Below are positions 47,955 through 57,891 of a stretch of 64,000 nt of DNA, piece after piece. The first letter of the stretch is position 1. Every line of letters begins with the position of its first letter. The notes beneath the pieces were generated by a model. It did no database searches, was not told the DNA's origin, and saw nothing but the letters and a program-made list of their open reading frames with translations. The stretch is from Paguma larvata (lineage: Eukaryota; Chordata; Mammalia; Carnivora; Viverridae). The position numbers were made by a program, and so were the translations under genes. The DNA lies in contig CM057839.1 in assembly GCA_030068075.1 (NCBI GenBank), forward strand, positions 46,652,960-46,716,959, written 5' to 3'.

Positions 47955-48275
47955 ATTGATTCAGGCAGAGACATATGTTACAGTTTTGGCTACTGAGATA
48001 GGAGAAAGGCTTCTGGATGCTTCCTAAAAGTGTTTATTTCACTCTTACTTCACATAACCCAGTGATGATCCTTTTTTGCTATGTTTTGCCATCCTGTATG
48101 GAAAGAGGCTTGACAACATCGCGAAACACAGGGAAAAGGCAGGAGACAAGCTCAAGTGGAACTAGGGTGTTGCCAAGTAGCTTAGTCATCCAATCTCTGA
48201 ATTGCCCTGTCTTTAGACTTCCTATTTTTTTTTGTAATAAGCCAAATTCCTTATTATTTCACTCAACATGTCTGC
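47955..48275 (+). mobile_element. possible MLT1-like (MaLR) LTR remnant
   Basis: The right part 'CATCCAATCTCTGAATTGCC', 'CTGTCTTTAGACTTCCT' and 'AATAAGCCAAATTCCTTATT' resembles the 3' part of MaLR LTRs ('...AACTGCC...GGACTTC...AATAAA...CCTTATTGTTTAAG'). The left part is weaker. Confidence 0.45.
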
Positions 48276-49547
48276 TTTCTCCTATGGAAGACAAATACCA
48301 TTATTAAATTGTTAAATAATGGCCCCCAGAATGCTTTTCACTGTGCAAATTATTACTAGATCCTTGTGTTGGCTTCAAGAAAATAGTAAGAGAGGGAAAA
48401 AGGCTGCAGTATATCTTCAATAGAAGAAGCAATCTGGCAGCTTATGGGCTAAATCCTACACAAAATTTCAGCCAGTAGTATACATAGGGAATTTCACATA
48501 AAAATCTGAATTTCTCTCTCTCTTCAGAAATGAGATTCAGTTTCACATTAGCAACTAGTAAGAAAACAGTTAATATACCATCTCTAAATCCTTTCCTCCG
48601 TCCTTAGGGACTCCATCTTTCGACGCCCTCTAAAGCTCTGCTAAGGAGCTTTTAGGTTCTTCTCTAAGTTCGTATATAACCTGGTTGGTTAATGTACATG
48701 AAGCCATGATTTGGATTTATAGGGCACATCTGAATTAACAATGAAAATTTTCAAGTGATCAGTACAGGCAAGTCACACAGGTCCTTTAGCTACATGACGA
48801 TCAAGTATGAAAACCTAACGGAACCCAAACCCGAGCGGCTTCCTTGTGTTCAGCTGTACCGCATGCGGTCGCATTTGTCACTTTGAAATAGAACTCTATC
48901 CCATAGCGCCAAAAGAGACTTTTGGAAATCTAAAACTTCTAAAGAATGATGATGGGCTTGTGGTTATTTCTTGGTTGTTTTCATTCTTTACTAATCATTA
49001 GCAAATGCCAGTGTTGGGGAAAACCTGTGACTTACACGGACCTGTTTTGACAATTCAACCATTTCTGATGACGCATTGACAATTGGTGAGAAATAACAGG
49101 CGGAGTGAACCTTTTCAGTGCAGCAGAACTCATGTTCTTGGCATTTGCACATTTAATGCTAAACACAAACCTCTTTTTCTGCCTGTTTAAAATATTACTG
49201 CAAACTTAGAGGATAATCGTATAGGAAAATATAACTCATCACATCCATGAAAACACCGATGTGACTAACAACCTTTGGCAATATTACCATAAGAGTGATA
49301 ACACTGTGAAATATCTTATTCGGGTATCTTGAGGAAAATCTTAAAATATTCAATGAACACTATCAAATTATCTAACTGCTAATAACAACATGCTCTGGCA
49401 ATGGGCAGTACTGACACTAGACATATTCCAACTTTAACAAGAACAAAACACCAGCAATAACAAGAACCAACACGACAACAAGGTTATATCAGCAATGTTG
49501 CACAAATACATAAAATTAATTAATTCCATGATATACTCTGACTTAAG
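48276..49547. other. unique stretch with local CpG cluster; candidate conserved element
   Basis: No transposon recognised. Around 48595-48650 and 48795-48910 CpGs are unusually frequent for this window, including the 12-bp palindrome 'ACCGCATGCGGT' (48858-48869). 48990-49010 has 'CTAATCATTAG', a palindromic homeodomain-type site. Possibly an old conserved non-coding element; see findings. Confidence 0.35.
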
Positions 49548-49736
49548 ACAAAAATGAGAAAGCGAATGAGACTGAAGGAGAGGGGCAGAAGAGAGAGAGT
49601 GAGAAAACATCCCAAGCAGGCTCCATGCTGCCACTGGAGAGGCAGACACTAGGCTTGAACTCATGAACCATGAGATCATAACCTGAGCCAAAATCAAAAG
49701 TCAGACACTTAACGAACTGAGCCACCCAGGTGCCCC
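49548..49736 (-). mobile_element. SINEC_Fc-type SINE
   Basis: Antisense, diverged copy with a reduced tail region, 'CAAGCAGGCTCCATGCTGCC' and head 'GAGCCACCCAGGTGCCCC'. No convincing TSD. Confidence 0.9.
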
Positions 49737-50162
49737 ATATAATCTTAATATTCTTTTATTGTTTGACTCATATTATCAATGAAAGCATTGATTAATAATA
49801 AAAAATCAAAATATGACATTTACAGCAAATTTGTAATGGTCTCTAAAAAATCACATATGTAAGATTAAACCAAACAATAACTTTGAAGAAGTACAAGTTA
49901 TGTACTGGCTAAAAGAAAGACACAAGACATATTGAAATAAATACTGAGATGTGATCCTAAATGAAGAATCATATTTGTCAAGACGATCATTTGTCATCTG
50001 AATAAACCATTAATTGCATTTAAACTTTAAGTGCCTCTTTGGAAGTTACATTCACAGAACTTAATCAAGAACAATTGGAAATTTTAAATAAAATATTCCT
50101 CATCATGGCATTATCAACATCATCATTGTATTTTTTTTTTAACCTAGAGGATATCATCCTTG
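49737..50162. other. unassigned sequence
   Basis: AT-rich, no family recognised, between an antisense SINE and the antisense MaLR LTR. Confidence 0.4.
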
Positions 50163-50545
50163 CATTGATGTACCAAAGCTGCCATAACAGAACACCACAG
50201 CCTGGATGCATTAAACAACAGAAACTTGTTTCTTACAGTTGTAGTGACTGTAAGTGGAAGATTAAGATCCTGGGAGAACTGGTTTCTGACGAGGTCACTC
50301 TCCTGGCTTGCAGACAGATGCCTTCTCGCTCTGTCCTCACGCACCCTTTTCTCAGTGTTCACAATCTCCTGATATCTCTTACTCTTCTTGCAAGGACAGT
50401 AGTCCTTTCGGATTTAGATTCTACCTAAATCTATGACACCATTTAACCTTATTTCTCCTTAAAGCACCTGTCTCAAATAGAGTCAGATTGGGGCTTAGGG
50501 CTTCAAAACTTGAACTAGGGAGGGGGCCACACTTCACTGCATAAC
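50163..50545 (-). mobile_element. MaLR LTR (MST/MLT1-like), antisense
   Basis: Reads in reverse order of an MST-class MaLR LTR: 'AAAGCTGCCATAACAGAAC', 'AAACAACAGAAACTTGTTTC', 'CTTGCAGACAGATGCCTTCT' then 'CGCTCTGTCCTCACG', 'AAGGACAGTAGTCC', 'AAATAGAGTCAGATTGGGGC', 'GGCTTCAAAACTTGAACTAG'. An open frame of 129 codons (50039-50428) overlaps it and is incidental. Confidence 0.85.
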
Positions 50546-50578
50546 AATCATCATCATCATTTAAAAAAAAAAAAATTA

Positions 50579-50774
50579 GGGGCACCTGTGTGGCTCAGTT
50601 GGTTAAGTGTCCTACTCCTGATTTTGGCTCAGGTCTTAATCTCATGGCTTGTGAGATCAAGCCCCACATCAGGCTCTGAGCTGGCAGCATGGAGCCTGCT
50701 TAGGATTCTCTCTCTGCTCCTCCCCTGCTCTCTCTCTCTCTCTCTCCCTCATAAAATAAATAAACTTAAAAAAG
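50579..50774 (+). mobile_element. SINEC_Fc-type SINE
   Basis: Sense copy: 'GGGGCACCTGTGTGGCTCAG', degraded B box 'GTGAGATCAAGCCCCACATC', CT repeat 50727-50747, tail 'ATAAAATAAATAAACTT'. It follows a 13-base A-run at 50563-50575. Confidence 0.92.
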
Positions 50775-52362
50775 TACTATGGCCTTGCAAATCTCTTTTG
50801 TCTTATTAAAAAATAGTATAAAATCATTATAAAATGTTAAGCAAAAGATATGTAAAAGAACAAGCTTTGTGTTCTCTCATTCCTCAAAGCCAACAGTAAC
50901 CATCTGACAGTTGCTCTGACAGGTCTTTCTCTTTAAACTAATGGTTTCATAATTCGATTTATGTTGTAATCACACTAAATATTTCATTTTTTTTACCAAA
51001 ATTCCCTTTCCTAAACAGTAAATATTGACATATAGATACAAATGATACAGATCTAGAAATATATAGGTATAGATGTATAGATAAATAGCGATAGAGATGG
51101 AAACAAGTATATAATTAAATTAAGTGCTCTGTAATATTCTATTGTGTAAAAGCACAAAACTGTAACTAACCAATTTTAACTAGAGAAATGGGCATTGTTA
51201 GAGGTTGGTTTACCCGGAACACACTGAGGTTCAGATGCATTTGCAGGATGTTTATATGTTTATACTTCTTCAGTCAGTATCTACAGAATGTAAGGGGAAA
51301 GGGCAGGATTAGGAGAGAGCAACTCAGCTGTGATGCACTTTAAATGAAGTTCTCAGCTAAACCCAGAGACATTAGGAGTTTGGGTGGCCCTTCTAAATAG
51401 TCTTGAGCTTGGATTAGAGAGCAGGGCTTTAGCCCCTACATTTATCAGTCAGGGAATGTGGGTTGCCCCTTGAAAGAGGTATGTCTTTGGTTGCGATAAT
51501 TTTCTTTAGTCCAGTAAATCTCTGTAAAGGTTAAAGGCAGTCATTCCTAGGTGGCAAATCATAGTTTACATCAGTTTACACCCCTTGTCACATTTACCTC
51601 ATATTAGTCTCAAAAGCAGTTCCTCTAAGACATAAAAGGCAACCATGAAAGAGTTAAGACAGTCACATGTTTATAGAACCTTAAAAAGAGTAAAAAAGTG
51701 ATTCCTTTGATAATCAGTGACTTCTCTAAAAAAGCCGCAGTCACAAAAATATAATATACTCTAACTACATGTGTCTAAAGACATTGTTTTAAAATCGAAT
51801 ATATAGAATTTCACACTAATATCTGAATACTTATAATAGTTTTCACTAATTGGCTTCACTGAAGCAGACAAACACCTAATATTAAAATGATATAGAAAAG
51901 GATAGTGAAGAAATCTAATCTACTTACTCAACAACAATTGAGCATCTGTTTTGATCTGACAGTCCCCTAGTTCCTGAGGACATAATAGTGAAAAATAGTA
52001 ACAACAAAAATGCCATTTCTCTGTGAATTTATAATCCAATGGTAGGAAACAGATAAAGGAAAGGAGTACTTGGATTAAGGAAACAAATTCTTGTCCGTAA
52101 CTGAAGAACAACAGTTCTGTAGTCACAAATGGATTATACTCATGAACAATACAGATGAAATTATTTCCCCAAAAAAGGTGAGTCTACTTTTAAAGTTATG
52201 GTCCTGAACTGACACAGCAGTTTCCAAGCTACAAAAATGAAATGGTAAAGGGAAACTGATGCAGAGACGTCAATAAAACCTCTGACGATAAGTGTCTTAT
52301 GTTGGTTGAGAGACAACCTGTAGAAGTCAGTCTAACAAAAATTTAAAAATAAGAAAAATAAT
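50775..52362. other. mostly unassigned sequence
   Basis: No family is named with confidence. 51180-51640 is GC-richer and could be an unrecognised LTR-type repeat. 51930-52130 resembles the ancient mammalian repeat motif '...TTGAGCATCT...GAGGACATAATAGTGAA...TGTGAATTTATAATCCAATGG', found in very old interspersed repeats. Both are weak calls. Confidence 0.35.
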
Positions 52363-52403
<41 letters not shown>

Positions 52404-52436
52404 AAGAAAGAAAAAAAGAAAGAAAGAAAGAAGAAA

Positions 52437-52492
<56 letters not shown>

Positions 52493-52528
52493 GGAAAGGA
52501 AGGAGAGAGGGAGGGAGGAAGAAGAAAA
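52363..52528. repeat. 166-nt all-purine GA/GAAA microsatellite
   Basis: An uninterrupted run of A and G only. It begins as (GA)n, passes through imperfect GAAA/AAAG units to about 15 regular GAAA repeats, then AGGA/GGGA-rich units. The strand asymmetry is complete over 166 nt. The T-rich complement accounts for the F/L/S-only open frames here. Confidence 0.97.
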
Positions 52529-52620
52529 TAACTGTAGTAGACACTTAGAGGCTGTACAATGAAGAGGGAAATAGATTTCACAGAATTAGTTCATCTAAGT
52601 AACTAAAGAAATAAAGAAAG

Positions 52621-53286
52621 TGTTAGGTAGAAGCTAAACAGGAGCAGTGGAGGGAATGCCCAGACACAGTCCCAGGTCCTTGAAGGGGACTGATAAAGAC
52701 ATGAGCTGGAGGGAAGGACAGGTGATAAATAGTTTACACATTAGAACCGAGGGGGACACAATGTCCTGACCTTGTGACTTCCCAAGACCTTGGGCCTGAG
52801 GATCAAGAGCAAGGGTACAGAGCATGCAGCTTCTTCTTCCACCTCTTCCCCAGGGTAACCACTAGGCTCATTATAATGCATCTGCTTGTGTTTATAGTCC
52901 CCACCCCACCATGGAGAAAGGTTGCTATGATAGTTCTGGCACAAACCCTGTAGGGCCAAAAACTCCACCTTCCTACCTGTGAGAGGAGACCCCCAAATGA
53001 CTGGAAGCAGCTTCCATAAGAGACCACCCCACCATAAATCACGACAGCTCCCAGTTCAGAGAGACACAACAAATATCCAATCCCGAAACAGCCTAGGGCT
53101 TGATCCACTTCAGGAACCTGCCTCTCTCCTGCCTTGAGAGAGTACTTTCACTTTAATAAGCTACTTTGTGCTTACTGCTTTCCTTCTGACTGTCCTTATT
53201 CTAGAGCGTATCCCCATGGAAATCTTCTTAGGAATCCAAGGACCAAGACCTTCATTCACACAGTGCAGACTCTCCCACGGGTTACA
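52621..53286 (+). mobile_element. candidate solo LTR (ERV1-like)
   Basis: A 666-bp block, GC-richer than its flanks, starting 'TGTTAGGTAG' and ending 'ACGGGTTACA', i.e. the TG...CA ends typical of LTRs with partly complementary TGTTA/TTACA. It is bordered by GAAAG on the left and AAAAG on the right, a possible imperfect 4-5-bp target duplication. Near the 3' part 'CTTGAGAGAGTACTTTCACT' then 'TTAATAAGCT' looks like the R-region/poly(A)-signal part of gammaretrovirus-like LTRs. Immediately to the right, L1M ORF1 sequence begins. No internal retroviral genes are seen. Family unnamed; TSD is weak. Confidence 0.5.
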
Positions 53287-53299
53287 AAAAGACCAGACA

Positions 53300-54260
53300 A
53301 AATCATTACATGCAGTTACTACAATTATTATCAAAATGTCCAGTTTTGAATAAAGTTATAAGATTTTGAGATACATGCAGGCACAGAAAAGTGTGATCGT
53401 TACACAGGAAAAAAGCAGGCATTAGAAATTATCTTTGAAGGAAACAAGATGGTGAACTTAGAACATAGACTCTAAAGCAGGTTCTATAAGTATGCTCAAA
53501 GGACTAAGAGACCATCCCTGAAAGATTAAAGGAAGGTATCATGACAATGTCTCCTTAAATAAAATCATATCTATAAAGGAAGATAAATTACTAAATAATC
53601 AGATATTCTGGAATTGAAAAGTATAATTCCTGAAATAAAAAACTTCACAGAAGTATAGCTCAACAGTACATTTGAGATCATAGAAGAGTGATACAGCGAA
53701 CCTGAAGATCTTCAAAACATGCTATGTGATCTGAAGAACAGAGAAATAAATGAATGAGGGAAAATGAAAAGAGCTTTCAGAAAAATGTGGGACTCCCTAA
53801 GTACTCTCATATACAAGTAATGGAAGGACAGGAGAAGAGAAGGTAGAAGAAAATTACTTGAAAACACAATGACTGAACACTTTCCCAAACTGTTAAAAAG
53901 CACTAAATCTATGCATCCCAGAAGCCACCACCAAGTCCATATGGGAGAGAGATCCATACTCAGACACATTAGGGTCAATATATTGAAAACCAAAGACAAA
54001 ATCTTGAATGAAGCAAGAGAAAGATAACTTATGCACAAAAGGAAGCACAATAAAACCAACAGCTGATTTCTCTGAAAACAATAGAGCCATGAAGCAGCAG
54101 GACAGCATATTCAAATTGTCGAAACCAAAAGCAAAACCAACCAAAAAAAACCCCAAAACAAACCGAAACCCTATCTCTCAATAATCTTATATCCAACAAC
54201 AGTGCCTTTCAAATGAAGACTAAATTAATATATTTTCTTATAAAAAAAAAGGCTGAGAAA
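53300..54260 (+). mobile_element. old L1M ORF1 region
   Basis: Sense order matches the L1M 5'/ORF1 part: 'AATGTCCAGTTTTGAATAAA', 'ACACAGGAAAAAAGCAGGC', 'CTCTAAAGCAGGTTCTATAA', 'TATTCTGGAATTGAAAAGTA', 'GAACACTTTCCCAAACTG', 'ATATTGAAAACCAAAGACAA', 'AACAGCTGATTTCTCTGAAA', 'CAGCAGGACAGCATATTCAA'. It stops near 54260 without reaching ORF2. ORF1 encodes the RNA-binding coiled-coil protein in live elements; here it is broken by stops. Confidence 0.88.
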
Positions 54261-55094
54261 ATTTGTTGCACATAGAATAAACTTATAACATAATAAAGGA
54301 TGTTTTATGACAGTTCTATGTCTATGTTTACTTTTTCACATGAGGATGACCAAGTATCCTAGCATCAATTGTTTAAAGGCTATCCTTTCTTCATTCAATT
54401 GCCTTTGCATCTTTAAAAGATCAGATGACTATGTGAGTTAACATCTGTTTTCTCTGTATCAGATATGTGCTTTGCAAATAATCTTTTCCCGAGAGCAGAG
54501 TTGAATAGATCGAGTGCAATTTGTCATCTGTATATCTTCAGTGATGGTTATTATATTGAGCATAAACACTGCACCATAATTGATATAGTTGTCTCCATGG
54601 AGGTATGGGTTTTGGTGAAGAATTTTGATACTGTTATACATATGTACTGGAATTGAACAATTAAATGGATGGCAGATGGTGAAGCTAAGTTTCTCACTAT
54701 TACAATTAGTATTTATAGATAAGAGGAAGAGGAGGGTAAAGTGATCCACATATCAAAGGATCAGGGTGGAGACATCAGTATTAATTCATATTTTCCTTAA
54801 TGCAGATACAGACTGTTAGATACAAAAATATTCTATATATATGTATATACACATGGGTTAGTACACTCATATATACTTCCTTGCTAAATCAGCTGACTAT
54901 GCCTAGAAGTGATGACATTCTGACAGGAATATCTAGGCATATCTAACATAGCACCCAGAGACTGATTTATAATATCATTCTTTAGTAAAAGTAACTTGGG
55001 CTTCCTGGAAAAGTGGCTTACTCTAGGTCAGAAGCAAAAAATATACAAGATGACCCCGGAGTATCTTGTGGTGTCAGAAAATAAGAAGGTGCTC
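54261..55094. other. unassigned sequence
   Basis: No family recognised. The 63- and 96-codon frames at 54459-54749 lie on opposite strands of the same segment and have no recognisable domains. Confidence 0.4.
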
Positions 55095-55158
55095 AACACA
55101 CACACATGCGTGCGTTCGCGTGCGCGCACGCGCACACACACACACACACACACACACG
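55095..55158. repeat. alternating AC/GC (Z-DNA type) repeat with 16-bp palindrome
   Basis: AC repeats flank a GC-rich core 'CGCGTGCGCGCACGCG' (55117-55132), a perfect 16-bp palindrome made wholly of alternating purine and pyrimidine. The whole tract is nearly all alternating Pu/Py with one phase break at 'GTTC'. It has the densest CpG content in the window. Confidence 0.95.
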
Positions 55159-55169
55159 ATGGGGATTTT

Positions 55170-56030
55170 TAAAAGGGACAAAGGAGCCACTGGAAGAGTT
55201 AATGATAGCCAAAGTTGGAATAATTTGAGCAACACAATAAAGTAGTATTGGCTTATTTTCTAAAATGTAAAATAAATATTCATGAGTCTATACTGATAGA
55301 AACAAATGAATCAATAAATAAAATGAGGATTCTAGACAAATCTCCTATGCAGGAGAATTTCAAATAATTTGAACAGATATCCATCCCTCAAGGAGAAAGA
55401 ATAGAACTCCCCACTGTTTGAATGTGGAATGCACATAACTCCCTTTCGAAAAGTGCAATATCGAAGGGGGGGAAGTAACTTTACAGTGGAAGAATCTTAT
55501 AAATACCGTCATCAAGATCAACATTAACGGTGATTAGTTATGCTGATAGTATGCATACTTGATATGATGAGATGATAACGACACATTATTGCTGTGGTCT
55601 GCCTCCCTCACACACAGACTCCCTTTTGAATCATGAGAAATACATCACACAGATCTTAATTAAGGAACATTCTAAAAAAGATGACCACGACTCCTTAAAA
55701 CCATAAAAGTCATCAAAAACAAAGACGGTCTGAGAAATTGTCACAGGTAGAGGAGTCCAACCAAGGAAACATGCTTACTAGTATTATGGATGGGATCTCA
55801 GAACAGAAAAAGATAACAAGTAAAAACTAATAAAACCTGAATCAAGTAAGGAGTTTAGTTAATAGTAACATATAATTATTGGTTCACCATTATCACAAAT
55901 GTACCATACTAATTTAAGATGTCAATAATAGTAGAAATTGCATGTGAGGTGCTTGAGGAACTGTGGACTATCTTCAAAATTTTTCCTGTAAATTGCATAA
56001 TATTATAAATTAAATTGAAAATAGATATAG
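55170..56030 (+). mobile_element. old L1M 3'UTR-type LINE end
   Basis: The distal part is clear: 'GAAATTGTCACAGGTAGAGG', 'AACATGCTTACTAGTATTAT', 'GGGATCTCAGAACAGAAAAA', 'GGAGTTTAGTTAATAGTAAC', 'ACAAATGTACCATACTAATT', 'GTAAGAGCTTCAAA'-like ending replaced here by 'CTATCTTCAAAATTTTTCC' then 'TGTAAATTGCATAA'. This is the order of L1ME/L1M5-type 3' ends. The proximal part (55170-55600) is less certain. Confidence 0.7.
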
Positions 56031-56058
56031 ACTATAGACATCAAATAGTGTACTCTTT

Positions 56059-56249
56059 TCTAATTTTTTAAAATGTTTATTTGTTTTTGAGAGAGAAAGA
56101 GAGAGCATAAGTGCGGGGAGGTGCAGAGAGAGAGGGAGACACAGAATCCTTTAGCACAGAGCCTGACACAGGGCTCAAACTCAGGAACCCTGAGATCATA
56201 ACTTGAGCTGTATTCAGACACTTAATCAAGTGAGCCACCCAGATGCCCC
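56059..56249 (-). mobile_element. SINEC_Fc-type SINE with internal deletion
   Basis: Antisense copy flanked by a good 16-bp TSD 'TCAAATAGTGTACTCT' (56041) against 'TCAAATAGTGCACTCC' (56250). About 25 bp containing the normally constant 'CAGGCTCCAGGCTCTGAGC' block is missing between 'CACAGAATC' and 'TTTAGCACAGAGCC'. Confidence 0.95.
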
Positions 56250-56265
56250 TCAAATAGTGCACTCC

Positions 56266-57137
56266 TATGGGGAATTGTGGTTTGTGAAATTAAGAAATAG
56301 GTCTTCAGAATACGGTTGACAGCATGGCACACTGACATGAATTAATAAATAATTCAGCTAAAGGTCTTGGGTTTGAATCCTATTTACCCATTCAGAATTT
56401 TGCAACTCTCATTCATAAACGGGTTTCCTCTCTCTTTTCTGAGCTATTCATCTAATAATCCATCATCTATCTTTAAACTTGATTTTTAAATTTTTATTAT
56501 GAGGCAACAAACTCTGTGTAGTCACACCAAAGTCTAATAATGCAGTCTCAAGACCAAGTTCTAATCTGCCAGTATCTAGGTCTTGGCATTGGACAATTAA
56601 CTTCTTTGGATTTCACATATTTAAGAAAGAAAGATTTCACATGTTTTAAGAAAACGTGCTAATGGCTAAGGCCCTTAACATTAGTTTATGTTTTACTTAG
56701 TTATCAGTTCTCTTTTTAAAAGAATATCACACAGAAGAAAATGTCAAATACCAAAATGTTACGTTGATAAATTTATATTATTGAGGCAACCAGACTTCTT
56801 TCAAGAGGCAGCTTATAAAGACAACTTCCAGTTTTTTTTTTAATATTTATTTTCCTATACAACTATGGGTTAATTGTCCTATGTGCAAACTACAGCACAT
56901 GAAGCACATAACATTTTTTTGCCATATTATAATTGTTTCCTTCCCTACCTCTCTCCCCTACTAGAGTACCAAAATTGAGAAAAGTTTACTGAATATAAAA
57001 ATATATCTTAAAAGGCACTTCTCAAGCAGAGAAAAGGCTGAATAAATCAGAGCACCCAAACTATGCAAAATCATGTTTTCATTAAAATTTCCAGGAGGAA
57101 ATTTTAGCCCCATATATCTTGGAGCTAATCAAAAGAG
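56266..57137. other. mostly unassigned, contains MIR fragment
   Basis: Apart from the MIR at 56530-56640, no family is recognised. 56310-56420 ('GGTCTTGGGTTTGAATCC') might also be MIR-derived. 56836-56850 holds a T-run. Confidence 0.4.
56530..56640 (+). mobile_element. MIR fragment
   Basis: 'AAGTTCTAATCTGCCAGTAT' then 'CTAGGTCTTGGCATTGGACAA' and 'TTAACTTCTTTGGATTTCAC' follow the MIR core ('GTTCAAATC...GCCACTTACTAGCTGTG...TTGGGCAAGT...TTAACCTCTCTG'). Confidence 0.6.
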
Positions 57138-57891
57138 TAAACCTTGGATTGTGAGTAACTTGTTCTGTGAGTGTTCCTCAAGACGAGCAAATATTTCTAA
57201 AAAACTTTAACTTGGTAAATGAGTGATGTCTTGCAATATGGGTAGTGCGTGCTGTCAAATGTCACACGATCACAACTGAGCCCATGGTTCTTCTCTCTCT
57301 CTTGCTGTGGGACTATGGATGATTATGTCTCGTGTTTGGATGCTTGGTCTCAGGCTGTGGTGTTTGGCAGAAATCAGTGATTTTTCAGAATGTTGGAAGG
57401 TGCCCACAATTGGCACTAGTATATTTTTTGTCACTTCAAAGCACCTATGGACAGTCTTTGCTTTTCCATTCAGGAGTAAGCTTAGGGATGTTTTGCTTCA
57501 TTCTAGGTTGGGCTGCCTGCAGATATAGACCTTTTCCTCTGCTGCCTTATTGACAGTTACATTCAACACAGTATATGACAAGAGTGTATTAATGCTGAAG
57601 TGTAGTCAACATCTGTTAGTGATAGCGAAAGTTGTCCTACACAATGACCCTCGTCTCTCTTGTCTCCTCACACCAACCATTAAGGTTTTCAAAGATAAGT
57701 GAAGGTTAATTTATTTTTCTTTTTTCAATCTTCCTTATTATTGTGTATTATATTACAGTACTGTAATCATTTTATATGAATATTTTTGGGTTATGTAATG
57801 AATCATTTGAATTTCCATTTTTCTTATGGGGAAACTCACTTTGATACACAAGTGCTTTGGATTATGAGCATGTTTCCAGAACAAATTATGC
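57138..57891. mobile_element. DNA transposon copy (TA-target, Tc1/mariner- or Tigger-like), non-autonomous
   Basis: A 754-bp block starting after a TA with 'AACCTTGGATTGTGAGTAAC' and ending with 'TTTCCAGAACAAATTATG'. The right end reversed reads 'ATAATTTGTTCTGGAAACAT', which pairs with the left-end 'GTAACTTGTTCTGTGAG' as an imperfect terminal inverted repeat; the last 15 or so bases of the right end are lost. Inside are a GC-richer part (57240-57560) and 'TGTGTATTATATTACAGTAC' near the right end. I recognise this as a repeated carnivore family from its wording but cannot name it. No transposase reading frame is visible, and two overlapping 73-codon frames at 57307-57553 are incidental. Confidence 0.7.

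Noticed and set aside
50039..50428. 129-codon plus-strand open frame
   Set aside because: Its right two thirds lie antisense over the MaLR LTR; no recognisable domain.
52332..52581. S/F/L repeat 'proteins'
   Set aside because: Translation of the complement of the GAAA/GA microsatellite.
53712..54059. 115-codon minus-strand hydrophobic frame
   Set aside because: Antisense to the L1M ORF1 region.
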